Shown here: positions 24,901-38,800 of the stretch, piece after piece
Position numbering within the stretch: position 1 is the stretch's first letter
Layout of the letters: every line of letters starts with the position of its first letter
Assembly: GCA_036897445.1 (NCBI GenBank)
Contig: JAYMTL010000010.1
Span: forward strand, 174,131 to 238,130
Source of the DNA: Pelargonium tetragonum
Lineage: Eukaryota > Streptophyta > Magnoliopsida > Geraniales > Geraniaceae
Length of the DNA stretch: 64,000 bases
Direction: 5' to 3'
Notes under the pieces: generated by a model
What the model was told of the DNA's origin: nothing
The model's database searches: none
The model's input: the letters and a program-made list of their open reading frames with translations, nothing else
Position numbers and translations under genes: made by a program

Positions 24901-27900
24901 ATTATTGTTTTAATTTAGTTAATGTAGCTAGTTAGTATAGTCGTTTAGTATTACCTTATATTGGTCTAAGGGGTATTCCTTTTTTGATTCTTACTTGCTT
25001 GTTAGGAGTTCCTATCTTACTTAACTTATAGGAATTCCTTATTTCTAAGCCTTTTTTTGAAAGTATTTACTGTAATGTAATACAAAGTACCCTTATTCCT
25101 GAAATTTTTAGTTAAAGCAACTCTTTACTTTAATAAATAGCTGCTCTTGTTTCTTGAGTTGGAGATAAGTTGAGCGAAGAAGTAGAGTTTCAATAGATAT
25201 TTACAAGCTAAAGCTTGCCTTACCCGAGTTTTAGCTATTATAACTCTGGTCTTGCTTACTTTACTTAATTCTAGTACCCCCTACTAATCTGGAATTTCAG
25301 AATAAGAGGAATAATTATAAAATAGGAAAATCTTCCTTCCTAATCTTGTGTTCTCCGAAATTGGAAGAAATGCAGTCTAAAAAAACCTGTTTCCTAACCT
25401 CTAAGCAAAGGGATCCCTAAAAGAAACAGGGTCCCGCGGTAAATTCGTATAAGTTTTACTGGGGAGTCACTCTTTCTTTTATAGGAGCAAGTTAAGGCAA
25501 AAGGAAAAAACCCTTATTATAAGGGAATGAATATAAAAAATAGCACGTAAAAGGAGTCAGATACAGCTTTAAGAGACCCTCCTCACTTGTGTTTTAAGCT
25601 ATTCTAGGGACAAAAAGAGTTTATTCCTGAAATTTAAGTTTAAGTGTTGTTAAATTAAAGTAGCTGTAAACTAAGGGTTGCTTGTTACTGTGTTTCTTTG
25701 TTTACAGGGTTTTTACAATTGCCGAAAGGCATTGGGGAGTATACTAAAGCTAATAAATTTTAGTAAATTTAGTTAGGTAGGATTTTAGTACTAGTCTTGG
25801 TTGGATATTAAAGTTTTTTTGTATCCTTAGCGGCGAAAGGGGTCCTTTGGGCCCACACAGCAATTGGACAAATTCCCTTTACTTTTTTAACCCATAAATA
25901 AAGAGCTTGAATCCGCAGTATCTCTATGAATTATGAATAAAGGGATATTAGAGACAAAAGTTTCACCAACATCCTAAGCCAAGAATCGTACTTTACTCCG
26001 CGGATTAGTTCTTATGAGGACAGCTTTGCGGGATACTCGTATCTTAACACCTGCTTCGATTTATAAAAATTTAGTGGATCCTTTAACGGATTCCTTTTTT
26101 TAATCCCTTGATCTACAGTTTTGGATACGAAGCTTAACTTTCTCTTACTTAAGTTACTTGAAAAGGAAACCTGTTTATTCCGAAACTTTTCTGGGGTGGC
26201 AATTTACTAGAGCCTTAGACGCTCCAGAACACACGGAGTTATTTATGCTGAGTCATTTCATTATGAGAGTGTTATAAATACGAAGATCTAGCCGAGAACC
26301 CTTTAAAAAGGTATTGCTAAAGAAGGAGGGATGCCAAAAAAATAAGGGAGAAGTACAAGAAATTCTTAATTTTAAAAAGGGAGCCCTTATTTGTAACATA
26401 CGAAGCCGGTTTCTTTTGAAGGGGCTTTGAAACGTAAAGTACTTAAAAGGATTCTCAACAAGTTTGGGGCACTTTTTATACTAGCTAGGTTTTATTCCTA
26501 CCGCAATAATGTTAAGCAAAAAATCCTGGGTAACCAAACTTCGGAACAGTTATTTATTAAATTATGATTCAGAAGATGAAGACTTAATAAAATAAAAAGC
26601 TATTTTTCTAAGTACGGGGTTCCAATATGCGAAGTCCTTGAAAAAGAAAGATTTATAGGAATAGCTCCTTTTTCTTCTCAAGAATCTGAAGTTTATATGT
26701 CTAATTATGTACTAGCTAAAGCTGCACTCCCAATTTTTGTTTCCTAAACGCGGTACTGTTTAAGTAAGTCATTTTGCATTAGAGGTTTTTAAAGCTATAA
26801 AGTCAAATTTGGGGTCAAGTGCAGCCTTCGTAAGTTCCCAGCCATTCAATTTGTGTCACGGGTAGAAGACAAAGTAAGACAGGGTTCTTTTATTTACGGC
26901 ACAAAAATCTAGCCGCTAAGTCGGGGTTAAGTTTTAAGATCCCATCTAACTTAAATATTAGGGGCTTCCCGTCACCCACTATTTTCCCTTTTAGGCGTAA
27001 CCTTTGCCTTTTCTTAAACAAAGATTAAAAGCGGGATCGCATGGCTCTTAACTTCAAAGCGTAGGAGATAACTTTTTAAAAGAATTTAGAGTTTAGCTAA
27101 GCGCCTTCCGAAACTGGGTTTAGTAACGGAGCTCACTAGGAATTAACGAAGATAAGTGTTAAGACCTAGATTTGATAGCATTCAATAAACTGCCAGAGCC
27201 CTCTTACTGCTTTATTAAGTGGGTTCTCGAAAGGAGCTCTCTACTTGTTTTTTCCTTTAACTTCACGGGCAGTTTGCTACATCTGCACTCCTTAGTTCTC
27301 GAAAATTTTCCTGCTTCAAGAGTAAAACATTTACCCTTTTTCATACAATAGAAAAGTTAACTGACTCTAACTGGTAAAAAGTGCCCTTAAAAGAACATAG
27401 CCCCGAATTCCTGCCTTAGCAAATTTTCAGCCTCCTTTGCTTAGGAATGCCCCCTTCAAGGGGCTCCCTCTAAAAACTGGAAAGTGATAAAACTCGCTAA
27501 GTAATAGAGCATACTTTATGCATAAAATCTATACCCCGTTTTTACCAATTTAGTTCAAGTAATCCTTTTAAAGAGGGACGGAAGAATCCTAATACACTAA
27601 TAAAAGGAACTCCGCAGTCCTAACTCTAAGTTAAAACTAAGTATTCTAAGAGCTTCTCAAGATACGAAAGTCCAGCCGTCTTACGGAATCCCTTGATCTC
27701 AGCCCTTCAAAAAAGTAAGACTAAGATAAACTTCCTGTAAAAAAGTTACGATATTCTAAATCGAGAAGGCAAAACGCTTAAGTAACAGATAATCTCGTAC
27801 GCCAAGCCAAGTAAACTCAAGACTTAAAACCCTAAATTAGATTCGACTCAAGCTTTACCTAATATAGACACTGGGTATTCGCCTAAAGAGACCCTTAAAA

Positions 27901-30900
27901 GCTTCTTCAGTCTATTAATTAAACTAAAAAAAGCTAGGACCTCCTTAGCTCATAAATACCTGGTGACAGAGGATCCAGTTTTCTTTTTACGGTGGCAGCC
28001 TTCTCCTGCAGAAAACATTTTTATATTTGTTTTCATTCGCTATATTGAGAGTTTAGAGGCTTTTTAAAGTCAAAAAGGTAACAGATAGTACTTTACTATT
28101 TTCTTGCATTTTCAATGTATGTGGATACATTATTTAAAGGGTCAAAACTGAAATGCACTTTAGGTAAATTCCGTACAAAGTTATTTAGATAGAAGGTGAC
28201 AAACAGTAGATAAAATACCGCCCCGCTTGGGGAGCACCCCTAGAACTTAATTTGTTATATCCCGAGCTTCTATTTTCCCGTAAGATATTTTTCAATGAGG
28301 AAGCTACTCCTAATGTTGAATAGCCTAAAAAAAGAAAAAGTACTTCCAGATACAGTAAGGAGACTTTTTATAGAGTAAGTTTTGCTATGAAAATTCTAAA
28401 AGGATGAAGCTAGGCTTTGTAGGGAGCCCTAAAATTCCATTAACTTCGTTACCTATTCTTTCTCCTATAACTATAACAAGCAATACTAAGACTATCACCT
28501 TAAAGCCAGAAGGAAATAAATATCCTGAATAGTAATAGTTAGGGGTCACTCTCTTTTCAGAGCTCTGTATCTAACGGGGATCCCTTCATTTTTTGTCTTT
28601 AAGAATGCCATTATGTAATTGAAAGACCTCAAGGTTTGCGGGCCAAAATGAAACCTTGACACAAAAGTTATAAATCAAGAATAATTCAAATTTTATTAGA
28701 TTTTTTTCAGTCTAGAGGGGAATTCTCTAATACAAAGGAGTCCCAACAATCCACTTGCGGGTAATAGAATATTTATTTAATTCATTATAAGAAAATAATC
28801 AAAAAATACTTAATTTAGTTTTAGCAAGTTAATAAAAGAACAGGGTTCCTAACCTCTATATACTGGGATTTTCAAAGTTATAGTTCAGTTTTAATAGATC
28901 TGTGCTATTATTCGGTGACTTTTTTTTAGAGACATTATATAAGTATCCTCTAGCCAGGACCCAAGTGTTTCGAAATTTTTATTCCTAGCTATATACAGTT
29001 CCAGAAAATGAGACTTACAGATATTACAGAAAAGTGTGTGGCTGAGAAAAGTAAAAGGATCCTTTTGCAATGCTTCTAGTCTAGTGCTCTATAAAAGAAC
29101 CTTAAAGTCCAACTTTTCAAATTTTAAACAAAGGCTTCCTTGTATATTGAGGGGCCCGCAAAGGTAGAAAAAGATAGACTTCAGTATATTAGCTAATGCT
29201 TGCTGGTTCAAATTTGACATATATGAACAAAAAGTCAATGAAAATATCCATGTTACGCTCAAAATCTAGATTAATCAAAATATTCTTATAGTAGGAAGCT
29301 CGGCTTATGCCTTTAAATACCCAAAACATAGAGATTATATAAAAGTACTTCTGTTGTAGTTGTGTAAACGAGCAGGTCTTAATTCTACATACATAAATTA
29401 TCACTCAAATTTTTTTTACTTACATGACAAACATTAATTTTTTAGAGTCCTGACAAGATCTAATAACCTTAACTGTTGCAGTCCTTTGAGAAGAAATAGG
29501 GAAGGAAAACCCTTATTGAACCTAAGCTAGGCCTAGGAATACATAATAAAGCGCCTCTTGTGTGCCTAGTTTTGAAAGGGGAATTAAGACTTCTTCCTAG
29601 TCAGTAAACTAAGTCTGAGTTTAAAGCAAAAAATTAGGTATCTTTTTAATAAAACGCTCCCTGTATGAGTTTCCTTCTCTTCGAGTGGATACTCTCTAGT
29701 TTAGCTTAGAGTTCTAGTTTCTGTATAAATTATAAGTTAGACTTTATAAAGAAAGAGGTAAATTACTCTCCTTATGGTTATGGCCACGAGTCCAAGGTGT
29801 CCTATAAAAGGTAAATCCTTTTCTAATATTACTATCCATAGATTAATCTGAGTGTTAAAAATTCTAAGTCATATACTTTTACTTAAAGTGCATCTAGAGG
29901 AGAAGAACTCTAGAAAAAGCTAAATAGTTGAGTTTAACTTATTTGGAAAAGATTGAAGGAGATTAAATATAGCAGCGAATTTTCTTATATTAAACTATAG
30001 GTAAAGATTCAACTTACTAAGGATAGAAAGCAAGTATATATTAAGAGATTACTCCTAAACAAAAAAGGGGGGAACCCTGAACTGCATCTACTTTACGAGT
30101 AGCCAACAATTTCTGCAGAGTTTTTGAGGTAACATTGTATTGGTAAGCCTTTTACAGGGTTCTAAAAGCCTAATGTCCCGAGGCTCCTTTTTCTTTTTAA
30201 TACAAAGGCTAAGAAATACTAAACAGAGTAAGCAAGTACAACTTAGATAAGGCTTTTGGCATAGTAATAGATAAAGATTGTAGCTTTCGTTTTGAACTAA
30301 AAACTGTGTTATGAACTCTAGTAATTTTCTACAGACTATACCTGGCTCTGGTTATAAAAACCTTTATTCTAAAACAGAGAAAGGAGGCAGGCTGCCCTGA
30401 TGTTACCTTTGTACACACGAGTCCCTTATACCTATATCTAAAAGGGGGCATTGCATTTAAGCACAGATCGAATCTTTTCACTCAAAAGAGGCACACACGC
30501 TGAGCTTAAATCCTTGTGACACCCCCCAGAGAATTCTTAAGAAATTTTTCGTACTTTTCCGTTTGGTTAAGACCCGTTTATTGGTGGGAAATAGCCTTCC
30601 TTTTTTACTTATTTCTTTCGCAAATCCTAGCAGCATATTCAGAACACTTGTTTCAATTTTCAGGAGAGAAAGTCCCGTGTGAGCGGTAAGTGGTATAATA
30701 TCGGAATATTCATTAATTTATATACATTAGGAGTCTTTTTAAAAGTAAGCAGTAGAGCACCCCTTGAATTTCTTTTTAATAATTTTTTACAATGTCAACT
30801 TAAGAAATTCTTGTAGACTAATAGAAAGGGATAAAGACGCTTTCGAAAACGGCTAGGGAATTTACGTTTTATCCATTCGGATTTTCCACAATGCAGGACA

Positions 30901-32769
30901 GCTAGTAAAAGAAATATTATACGTTTCATAGCGATTAGTAACTGGGGTTATAATTAACAAAAGCCCTTAATTAGCGGTGTGATATTTTTTTAGTTTGTTA
31001 AGCTTCCAAGCCCTTTTTTGTAAAAAGAATCCGACTTTCCACGCATTCTTTTGTAATTCTCAATTAATGACTAGCGATAAGAAGTTTCATGACTAGTGTA
31101 TAAGAACCCTGTAGTAACCCTTCTTTAAAATGAAAAGCGACAGGGCTTACTTTGTTGGTTCAGATAAATTCTATCTTTCTTGCTTAGCGAGCAGAAAAAG
31201 GCAAAGACCCCTCTTCTTTATACAAAAGCTTTATCTTTATCTAAACAGGGTTTCTCCCTAAAAAAAGCTTTTCTACCCAAGTTAGCGCTTTGCGGGGTCC
31301 CGGGATAGCGCTTATCACTTTCTGTAAAAGACTTTCCAGTTTTTATTCTTTACTTTCAGGGGATTTTTGGAATTGCTGCCATTAAATTTGAGTTAACAAT
31401 TGAGGGATAATATAGAATCGCCAGGCTTAAACAAGGAACACAAAACTATAAGATTTAAAAGGAGTGTAACAGGTTTCCAGCCACAAAGATCCACTAAGAG
31501 AGGCAGGATACATGAATAAGTAATTTACACAAGCTATTACGGAGGTTATCCTTTTCTTTATAGTATAGTGTCATAAAAAATATTCTGTACTTTGTTAAGT
31601 GTAGCTGAGGTCTAAGACTTTTGCCCAACCCGTTTTTTACTATATAAAAAGAATATCATGATATTGGGGTTATGATCTGTCTGACCCCTACTACGCTTAT
31701 GCCAGTAGAATAGCCCCTTAAAAACTTATTTTCAATTTCCAGAGTTGTCAAGCAGCAATATACATTGCCTTAACTCCAACTCCCGCAAACTGACATTAAA
31801 CAAGACAAAATATTTAGACATTAACCCGGGGAACTTTGCATAATATATATATTACCGGGTTAAACTAATCTGGATTTGTTATAAGTGAAAAGTTTCAAGG
31901 ATTGAAAAAGTACAGGGAATTTTATCCCGGGTTCTATTTATAACTGGGAGTTAATCTAGAACGTCAAAGCTTTAAAAAACAAAAGAGTAATCAAGTTTTT
32001 ATATTGGTATTGGAAACTGAACTTAACTATAAATTCAATTTTCGGTGTTATATTGTCCTACCTAGGGGCTAAATAAATAGGATTTTGTAACAAAAAGGAG
32101 TATCCAAACTAGTAACTAACCGCGAAGGCCTACCCTTATAAACTTCCTTGGGGTTCTGGCTTACTCTCGTCTATTTAGATTACCCATACTCTTTTTTTGT
32201 TCAAGTTTGGCTTGAGTTAATTAGTTTAAAGGGGTTAACAGGCTTCTTCGGTTTAGTACAAAGTTATTTTACTTGCTAGTTGCTAGACTTCAGTTCTATA
32301 CAAACAACGTAAGGAATAGAAACTTCGAATTCTTGCTTTTTTGCTTCGAAATTATCACAACTTAAACTCAAGTAGAATTAATCACCTGACACAAGGCGAA
32401 TAGCCTTGCATAGTAAGCCGAGATATGCAGGACTTAATCAAAAAATGGATTCTCTTTTAAATATACTCTTCTTAAAAAGGAGCTTTAGATTAATCACCTA
32501 AGGGCTATAAAGTACGTACATAAGCAGAAATCTGCCCCTCATAAAGCAATTCAAGGGAATTTGAATTTATAGATAGAGAACTTAAAAAGGCTATTAAAAA
32601 GCTAGTGCTCGGACTTACTTTTTTATGACTTGTTTAAAGGTATAATGGGATACCCTCTCGATATAAAGGATTAACTCATATAAAAAAAGGAGCGCTGTTT
32701 AAAATCAAGAGTAGCTGCCCGAGGAAATTTAGTAAAGGGGGCCCGAATCTGCTTATTTTATTCCGAGGT
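24901..32769. other. Noncoding stretch, no gene seen
   Basis: No gene recognised. It contains AGGAATTCCT (25030-25039), an R1-like short piece at about 28445-28500 (CGTTACCTATTCTTTCTCC) and the 9-bp inverted repeat at 31821-31863. Open frames reach only 71 codons. Confidence 0.55.
31821..31863. repeat. Hairpin: 9-bp inverted repeat with AT-rich loop
   Basis: TTAACCCGG (31821-31829) and CCGGGTTAA (31855-31863) are perfect reverse complements around a 25-base loop containing ATATATATAT. The stem is GC-richer than its surroundings. It may be a transcript-end or processing structure, or simply a palindrome; no gene lies next to it to decide. Confidence 0.5.
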
Positions 32770-32960
32770 AATCTCTAACTCTACTAGAGCTAATGAGACT
32801 TTCCCGGACCCTCCGCTTATATTATAACAACCTCTCTCTAATTCTGTAACTCTTATAACTATAAAATAGAACTCTTCTCTTCCAAGTAAATGAGTTAGTG
32901 AGTGCTTTTACTCTCAGTTTTAAAGAAGCGTTATAAATCTTTTCCATCTATATAGGACTC
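32770..32960 (-). repeat. Probable R1 repeat copy, inverted, diverged
   Basis: Minus strand reads GGTTGTTATAATATAAGCGG, then AGGGTCCGGGAAAGTCTC and ATTAGC, resembling the CCGGTCGGGGAGACTC and ATTACC of the 12.6 kb copy. The purine bias of the minus strand also fits R1. The core (32801-32810 on +) is the least well kept of those listed. Confidence 0.4.
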
Positions 32961-35797
32961 TTACTATTGACTATTGAATCTTTCTTTTTGTATTACCTAT
33001 TTGTTAAGAACTTTTAATTATTAACATGTGTAAAGGACTCCCCTAAAACTCTTTTATTAGTCAGTCAATATCTATGAGATTAAGTTAACAAGACTTAGTT
33101 AGCAAAAAAAGAACTTATTCTACTCTATTTTATACTATATTTATATAAATTGACTTAAGGAAATAGGTTAAAAAAACCCAGAGCTTCTCTATATATTTAT
33201 AGGTATACTTTTCTAGTAAATATTAATTAAATTACTCATTTGTAAAAGAACAAACAACACTTAAACCCTTTTTTATTTTAATCAGAATCTCCCTTTAAAA
33301 GGAATTCCAAGAATCTCAATTAGAAAGTTTTAATTCGAAAAGGAACCCTAGGAATTCCCTCTTTTATCCCCCACAAGTCTTAGTAATAAGTATCCATATA
33401 GGATACTAGGAATTTAAGATAGAAAATCCCCCAAGTTTCTATAGGTTTCGTATCTTAGACTATATACTAAATAAGAAATAGGAAAAGCGAGAGTAACCCT
33501 AAAGCACTTTTTTTTAGAAATTCTACTTCATTAGTTTTCCAGCTACTCTTTAAAGTTTACAGTATAAGGACAGAAATCCGGGTAAGTATCTTATAAACAA
33601 GAGGAAAAAATTTTTATAAAACCCAAAAAAGGTTTAGGCTGGATAAATATGTACAGAATTTCTTAAATCATTTAACTCGTAACTCGAGCTTCAACGTAAC
33701 ACAAGGGAGGACCCCTTCGAAATAACCTTTCCTGAGAGATGCCTCTTTTACAACATGATTTTACATAAAGAAAAGCTTTCTTCCCCTTTTTTACAAGAAA
33801 CTCAAATTGACAAAGTTATTAGTCCCTTACATAAGCCCCTGGAATTTCAGAGTCAAGTACAAGATCGTAAATTCCTATACTATTTTAGAAAAGCAACAGC
33901 AAACTATTAAGGAAATGATTTACACTTGCTTTTAAAAAAAGGAAACTCTTGGGAAAGCAGTTAGGTAACTATTATTTACTATTATATATGCTACAGAGAA
34001 TACATTTTTTTTTCAATATGCTAGAACCCGATTTGTGGAATACAAAAAAGCACCTGGTTGTTTTCACTAAATAGATATTCCATCAAGTCCTTTTAGTATA
34101 CGACAAATACAGAATTCCATCTTTTACACTTAGCAATTATCCTAGCTTCGATCTAAAGATCGCCTTCATTATATAAATTACTTAAAAAGAAAGGCCCCTG
34201 ATTAAGAAAGCAGTCCTCAGCCCTATACTTTATCGTCGGGTCTATGCAACGAATGTCTCATGTGTCTAGCTCTACTTTCATACAAGGAAGTCTTACTATA
34301 TAAAGACTCACAACCCCTTAAAGTATTAGTATTCGTATAGATCTTTAGGCTTGTCCAAGAATGCCTTTGAGTTGTTATACATATCTAAATATGTAGTACG
34401 GATGAAGTTTTAAGTTAAGGTGTTCCTGTAAAACATTTCTAAGTTAAAGCCATCAGTAAATCCAATAAAGGATCTTAAACTTCCTTGCTTAGAAAAGTTC
34501 TGCTTAGTTAAACTAAAAGAGAATACACAACAAGGGGAAATGAAACGCCTTCTCTTTACTGCAAATCCCTGTAAAAGCAAAAACTGTAAGAAATTTGAAT
34601 CCTTTCTACGTAAAAAACTAGCTTACAGAACAAGCCCCTAAAAAAACTTTTCTTATTCCTTTATAATTAATATAAGTAAAGACTTTAAACTTGTGCCTTT
34701 TCTATGTAATTTCTTTTACCCTGTTACCGAAGTTAATAAAGACATATGCAGAAGCAAAAACCTACCTTTAATTACAAGTATCCACTAAAAACAGATACCC
34801 TACAGCCACAGGACCTAAGGGATTTTTCAAGTAGAAACAGAATTTAGGTATTTCTTTTCTATATTGTATTTACCGGAAAAAGTTAGACTTTAGCTTCGGT
34901 CCGGTCGTTTCGATTCTTTTTCTACCTGAGAAGGCACGGGCAAACGGGAATATCTTAATATTTACCCTTATAATCTTCTTTTATATGGAAAGGGCCCGTC
35001 GTAAGTCCATAAAGACAATAGGATTAGTAAAAAGTTCTTTGAAACAATATTAATAAAATAGATAGAGGAATTACTTCTTTAAATTTAATTAAATTTAAAT
35101 AGAGGTGTACTTTTTAATCTGTCTTTACCTTTCGTTTTTTTGCTTTCATTGTCTTTGTTTTCTGTAAGTGCTTAAAGAGTTGGCTTTCATTTCAAAATAG
35201 AAAGAAGACTAATAATAAGAATAACTTTTAGAACAAGCAAGGATAATAAAACCTTGGTCAAAAAAAATCTAAGATTAAGGGGTTTATTCCCTGACTAGGA
35301 TAGGATTTCCTTTTCAATTAAGAAAATAAGAAACTGGATAGCTTTAATAATTATCTATACTTTGCTTTCTTTTTCTTATGGAGTATGGTATAAACTATAG
35401 AAGTAGTGGTTAAGAAATCCAGAAAGGTTTTTGGGAATATTCCGTAGTCAAGCCTAGGAAATGCTATAATATAAGTGAAGACTTATGTTTAATCTATATA
35501 AAATGTGGAACCTCTTTACTAGTAAAAAAATGAGTTACAACTAAAGAGGGGCTCTACTCATAAATTATTCGGCAATTTTGGTATACTAATAGAATCTTCA
35601 AACTTATATTAAATAGTAAAGGCTCTAAAAAGATAAGATCTACCTAAGTGGTCTTATGTTAATCCTCGAAAGAATTTCCCAAAATCTCCACTCCATCACT
35701 GCCTTAGTGATTTTTCGCTAGCATCATCAACAACTAAGATTTAAACCCCTAGTTACGGGCTTATCTCAAGCTCACTCTTTATTACTCTATTGAAACT
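32961..35797. other. Noncoding stretch, no gene seen
   Basis: Two GGAATTCC palindromes 50 bases apart (33301-33308, 33351-33358). Nothing else recognised on either strand. Confidence 0.5.
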
Positions 35798-35876
35798 CTC
35801 CTCAAGTACGATTCGAACTCTTATAAATAGATCGGCATATTAAAAGAGCCCTACCCCAGCTGAACTTAAGTTAGGA
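35798..35876 (-). pseudogene. tRNA-like remnant, nearly full length (79 nt)
   Basis: Minus strand: TCCTAACTTAAGTTCAGCTG, then GGGTAGGGC, TCTTTTAATATGCC, GATCTATTTATAAGAG, TTCGAATC and GTACTTGAGGAG. TCCT and AGGA can close an acceptor stem with mismatches; GTTCAGCTGGGGTAG is a good D-arm sequence. A CTTTTAA loop would give TTT (Lys) but its flanks do not pair. AAGAG plus TTCGAAT is a T stem and loop, yet the CTCTT partner is cut to one C. The length is normal for a tRNA but the arms do not close, so I read it as a decayed tRNA. Confidence 0.35.
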
Positions 35877-38800
35877 AATCCAACACTACTTTTTACGTTG
35901 AATGCAAACAAGTAAACTTAACACTTATCAATGCACATGACAAGGGTTCAAAAACTGAGTAGGTTCTGTCCATATACCCATCTAGACTAGATTAGTAATT
36001 GTTTATCAAATATATTTAATAAATAACTAGTAGAATTCATGGTTTCGACCTGAATGAATAATATTATTAAAAGAAACTCGTTTATTATTAGTCTGGATGA
36101 TGAATGTTAAGGTATTGATATTTGTTAAATCAAGAGTCGAAGTGGGTCGTAAGTCCTTCTTTAGTTTAGAAGGGTTTACAAATAGGAGATTTTCAGATAT
36201 TTTTATAAGAAGATAGGAGAAAAGTTTTAGGTAATGTTTTAGAATTCGTGAATTCCCTTTTGAGTCTCTGTCTGAAGACAAAATTCTTGTCATTTCTATT
36301 ATCTGGATCCGATGTCTAATATGGGCTTTTGTAATTTCCTATACTTATTACTAGATAATTAAGAACCCAGATTCCTAGACAAGTGAGCCTTGTGCTTTAA
36401 AACTACGTTTATTTACACACAGTCATATAAGGAACCTTAGTGAAAAAGCCTCTTAATAAAGTCAATTTTTTCAGGATTAATTCTTTAGAATTAAAGAATT
36501 TTCCTATCTTAAAGAATTAGTAATTATATTTAGTGCTTTAGCAAAGAACAAAAGAAAGCTTAAGAGAGGATTTTGGGTATGTAACTATTTATTAAACTTA
36601 AAGAAACAAGCTAACTGAAACAAATAAGAAGGTCACTAAATCTGTATTTTTGAAATATTTGTTTTTACCGATAAATGATAACTTTTATTTATTCTATTTT
36701 ATTCTATATTCTCTTGCATTTTCTTACTTTTACAAATTAGACGACTAGTCAAATATAAAAAAAGTATATTCCTTTTTATAACTAAGCCCTTTCTTTTTAG
36801 TGTAGCTGCTAAAGTACTAATACTAATTAGAAGAATGAAATCTTAGAAATACCTATTTCTAAGAATCTTTCTCAATAACTCAGAGTATGGGTTTCTTTAA
36901 AAATAGAGGGACTTCTTCTAAGCTATGGCTTATTAAAAAGTTCAAGGGTGTCTAACAAGGGCGCTCTGTTATAAATTATGCGGAAATTTTTAGTTAAAGG
37001 CAAAGGCGGAAGTCGAGTTACTATCCATCCAGAAAAAATCAAGTATCTTTTATTTTAGTTTTGAATAGGAAGCCTTGGGGGTAATAAATATCTGTAACCG
37101 AATGGTTGTCTATTCTTTTGTATCCTTGTAGATTCCAGTATTAATTAACCACAAACTTTTTAGGGAAATCCCCTTTTTGTAAAGTATGCGCTTTTATGCC
37201 TTTCCCAGAAACTAAGTAAAGAAAACTCATTAACAAATTTAATTAACTCTAGATACAAAAGTAAATCCTAAAATAAAGCCAGAGGAAAAGCTTAGCTTAT
37301 AGTACGCCCTAACAATATAGAACTCGGGGATTCTCGTACAAAAGTATTAAGAAATAGATACTAAATACAAGCATTATTAAGTAAGAACTCCCAATGGGTT
37401 TTTTAGAAATAAGTGCATTTACTTAAGAAGTCTAATAGAGCGCCGAAGAGTAATTATTCAAGTTAAAGATTTTAGAATTCAATCCTTTTTTGTAAGAGAA
37501 GTGCCCTGCCCAGTTCAACCTATAAATCGGGCGTAACTGAGAGGTCAAATCTGGAACCACTGGCTGTTAAGCAAATCTTAGTTTAATTTGGAAGTATCTA
37601 ATTCCTGGAGTATCCAAAGAAAGCCAGGAGTCGCAGGTAGTTGTAAATAGACCTTTAATCTGAAGAATAAGAAGTGCTCTTAATTTAATTCCTCTGAAGT
37701 TAGTTCTCTCTTCCTTTAATACAGAAATTCCAATATAATGTAGCGATCTTTTCATTAGCGGGGTTCCTAAGCTTCTCACAAAGGATAAAACAAGTCTACG
37801 AAATGAAACTTGGAAGAAGAATTACAAGCTTCTAATAAAAAGAAATAGAGAAATTTGCCTATTTAGCTTGCTTTGGGGTTTGGGCCTATAAGTTTTATAT
37901 CTGAATCTGAAAAGCTCAAAGTTAAAGGGCCGTGCTTTTGTAAGGGAAGCGGCAATTTTTCTATCAAAAATCTTTATTGTAAAACGTACTCTTCAGCATA
38001 GGCTATGGTTTTTATTCTTAGGGGAGGCTTTCTTTTGTTAAATTAAAAAAGCAAAGGGGTTTCTCTGGAATCTTCAACTAGAAGTTAGTCATATAAGTAT
38101 GAGTTTTCTTCCTTTTTTGGCAAAGCGTAACCCCTTAAATAACACTTTCCTGCTTAGATTAGAAATAAGTAAGAGTAAGGATATGCTCTGCTATTCCTAT
38201 AGAAGTTTGGGACTTCCTGTCTAGTATAGACGTGTATGAAACATAAAGGGAGAGTCCGCGGTTTGAAACCTTTAATATGGACTAAAAAATTTTATAACTT
38301 GTCTTGTATAGAACTCCTGGGCTTACCCAAGATCGAAAGGAAGTTTTTAGTAATTTGAGTTCTGCAATTTTGGTTGGGTTTTTAGGGGCGCCCTCTGAAT
38401 TTGTGATACAATAAATAATTCTAGTTTTGAGAAGGTATGCTTGCCCAAGCCAAGGCTGGATCCTTTTGATTAAGCGAGGTACGCTTTCTTTATATAGTTA
38501 AAGAATAAAAGTACTCTACATTATAACGAAACCCTAGTTTCTGACAATAGGTAACTTCTTGACACGCTCCAGAACAGGATAACCCTTTTTATTTATGTTA
38601 GGGCTTTTCCAGAAAAAAGTCTAATTCTAATCTTTATAGAGAAAAAGTCCTGTTGCTAATTATACTAAATGTCAATTTGTTCCTTATAAGTGATTTCATC
38701 TAATAAAAACAAGACGTAAAAAACTCTTTTGGATTTTTAAGCAAGGAATCTGCTATTCTTTTTCCCAGCCTTATTGAAAGTATTTACGGAAAAAGGGTAT

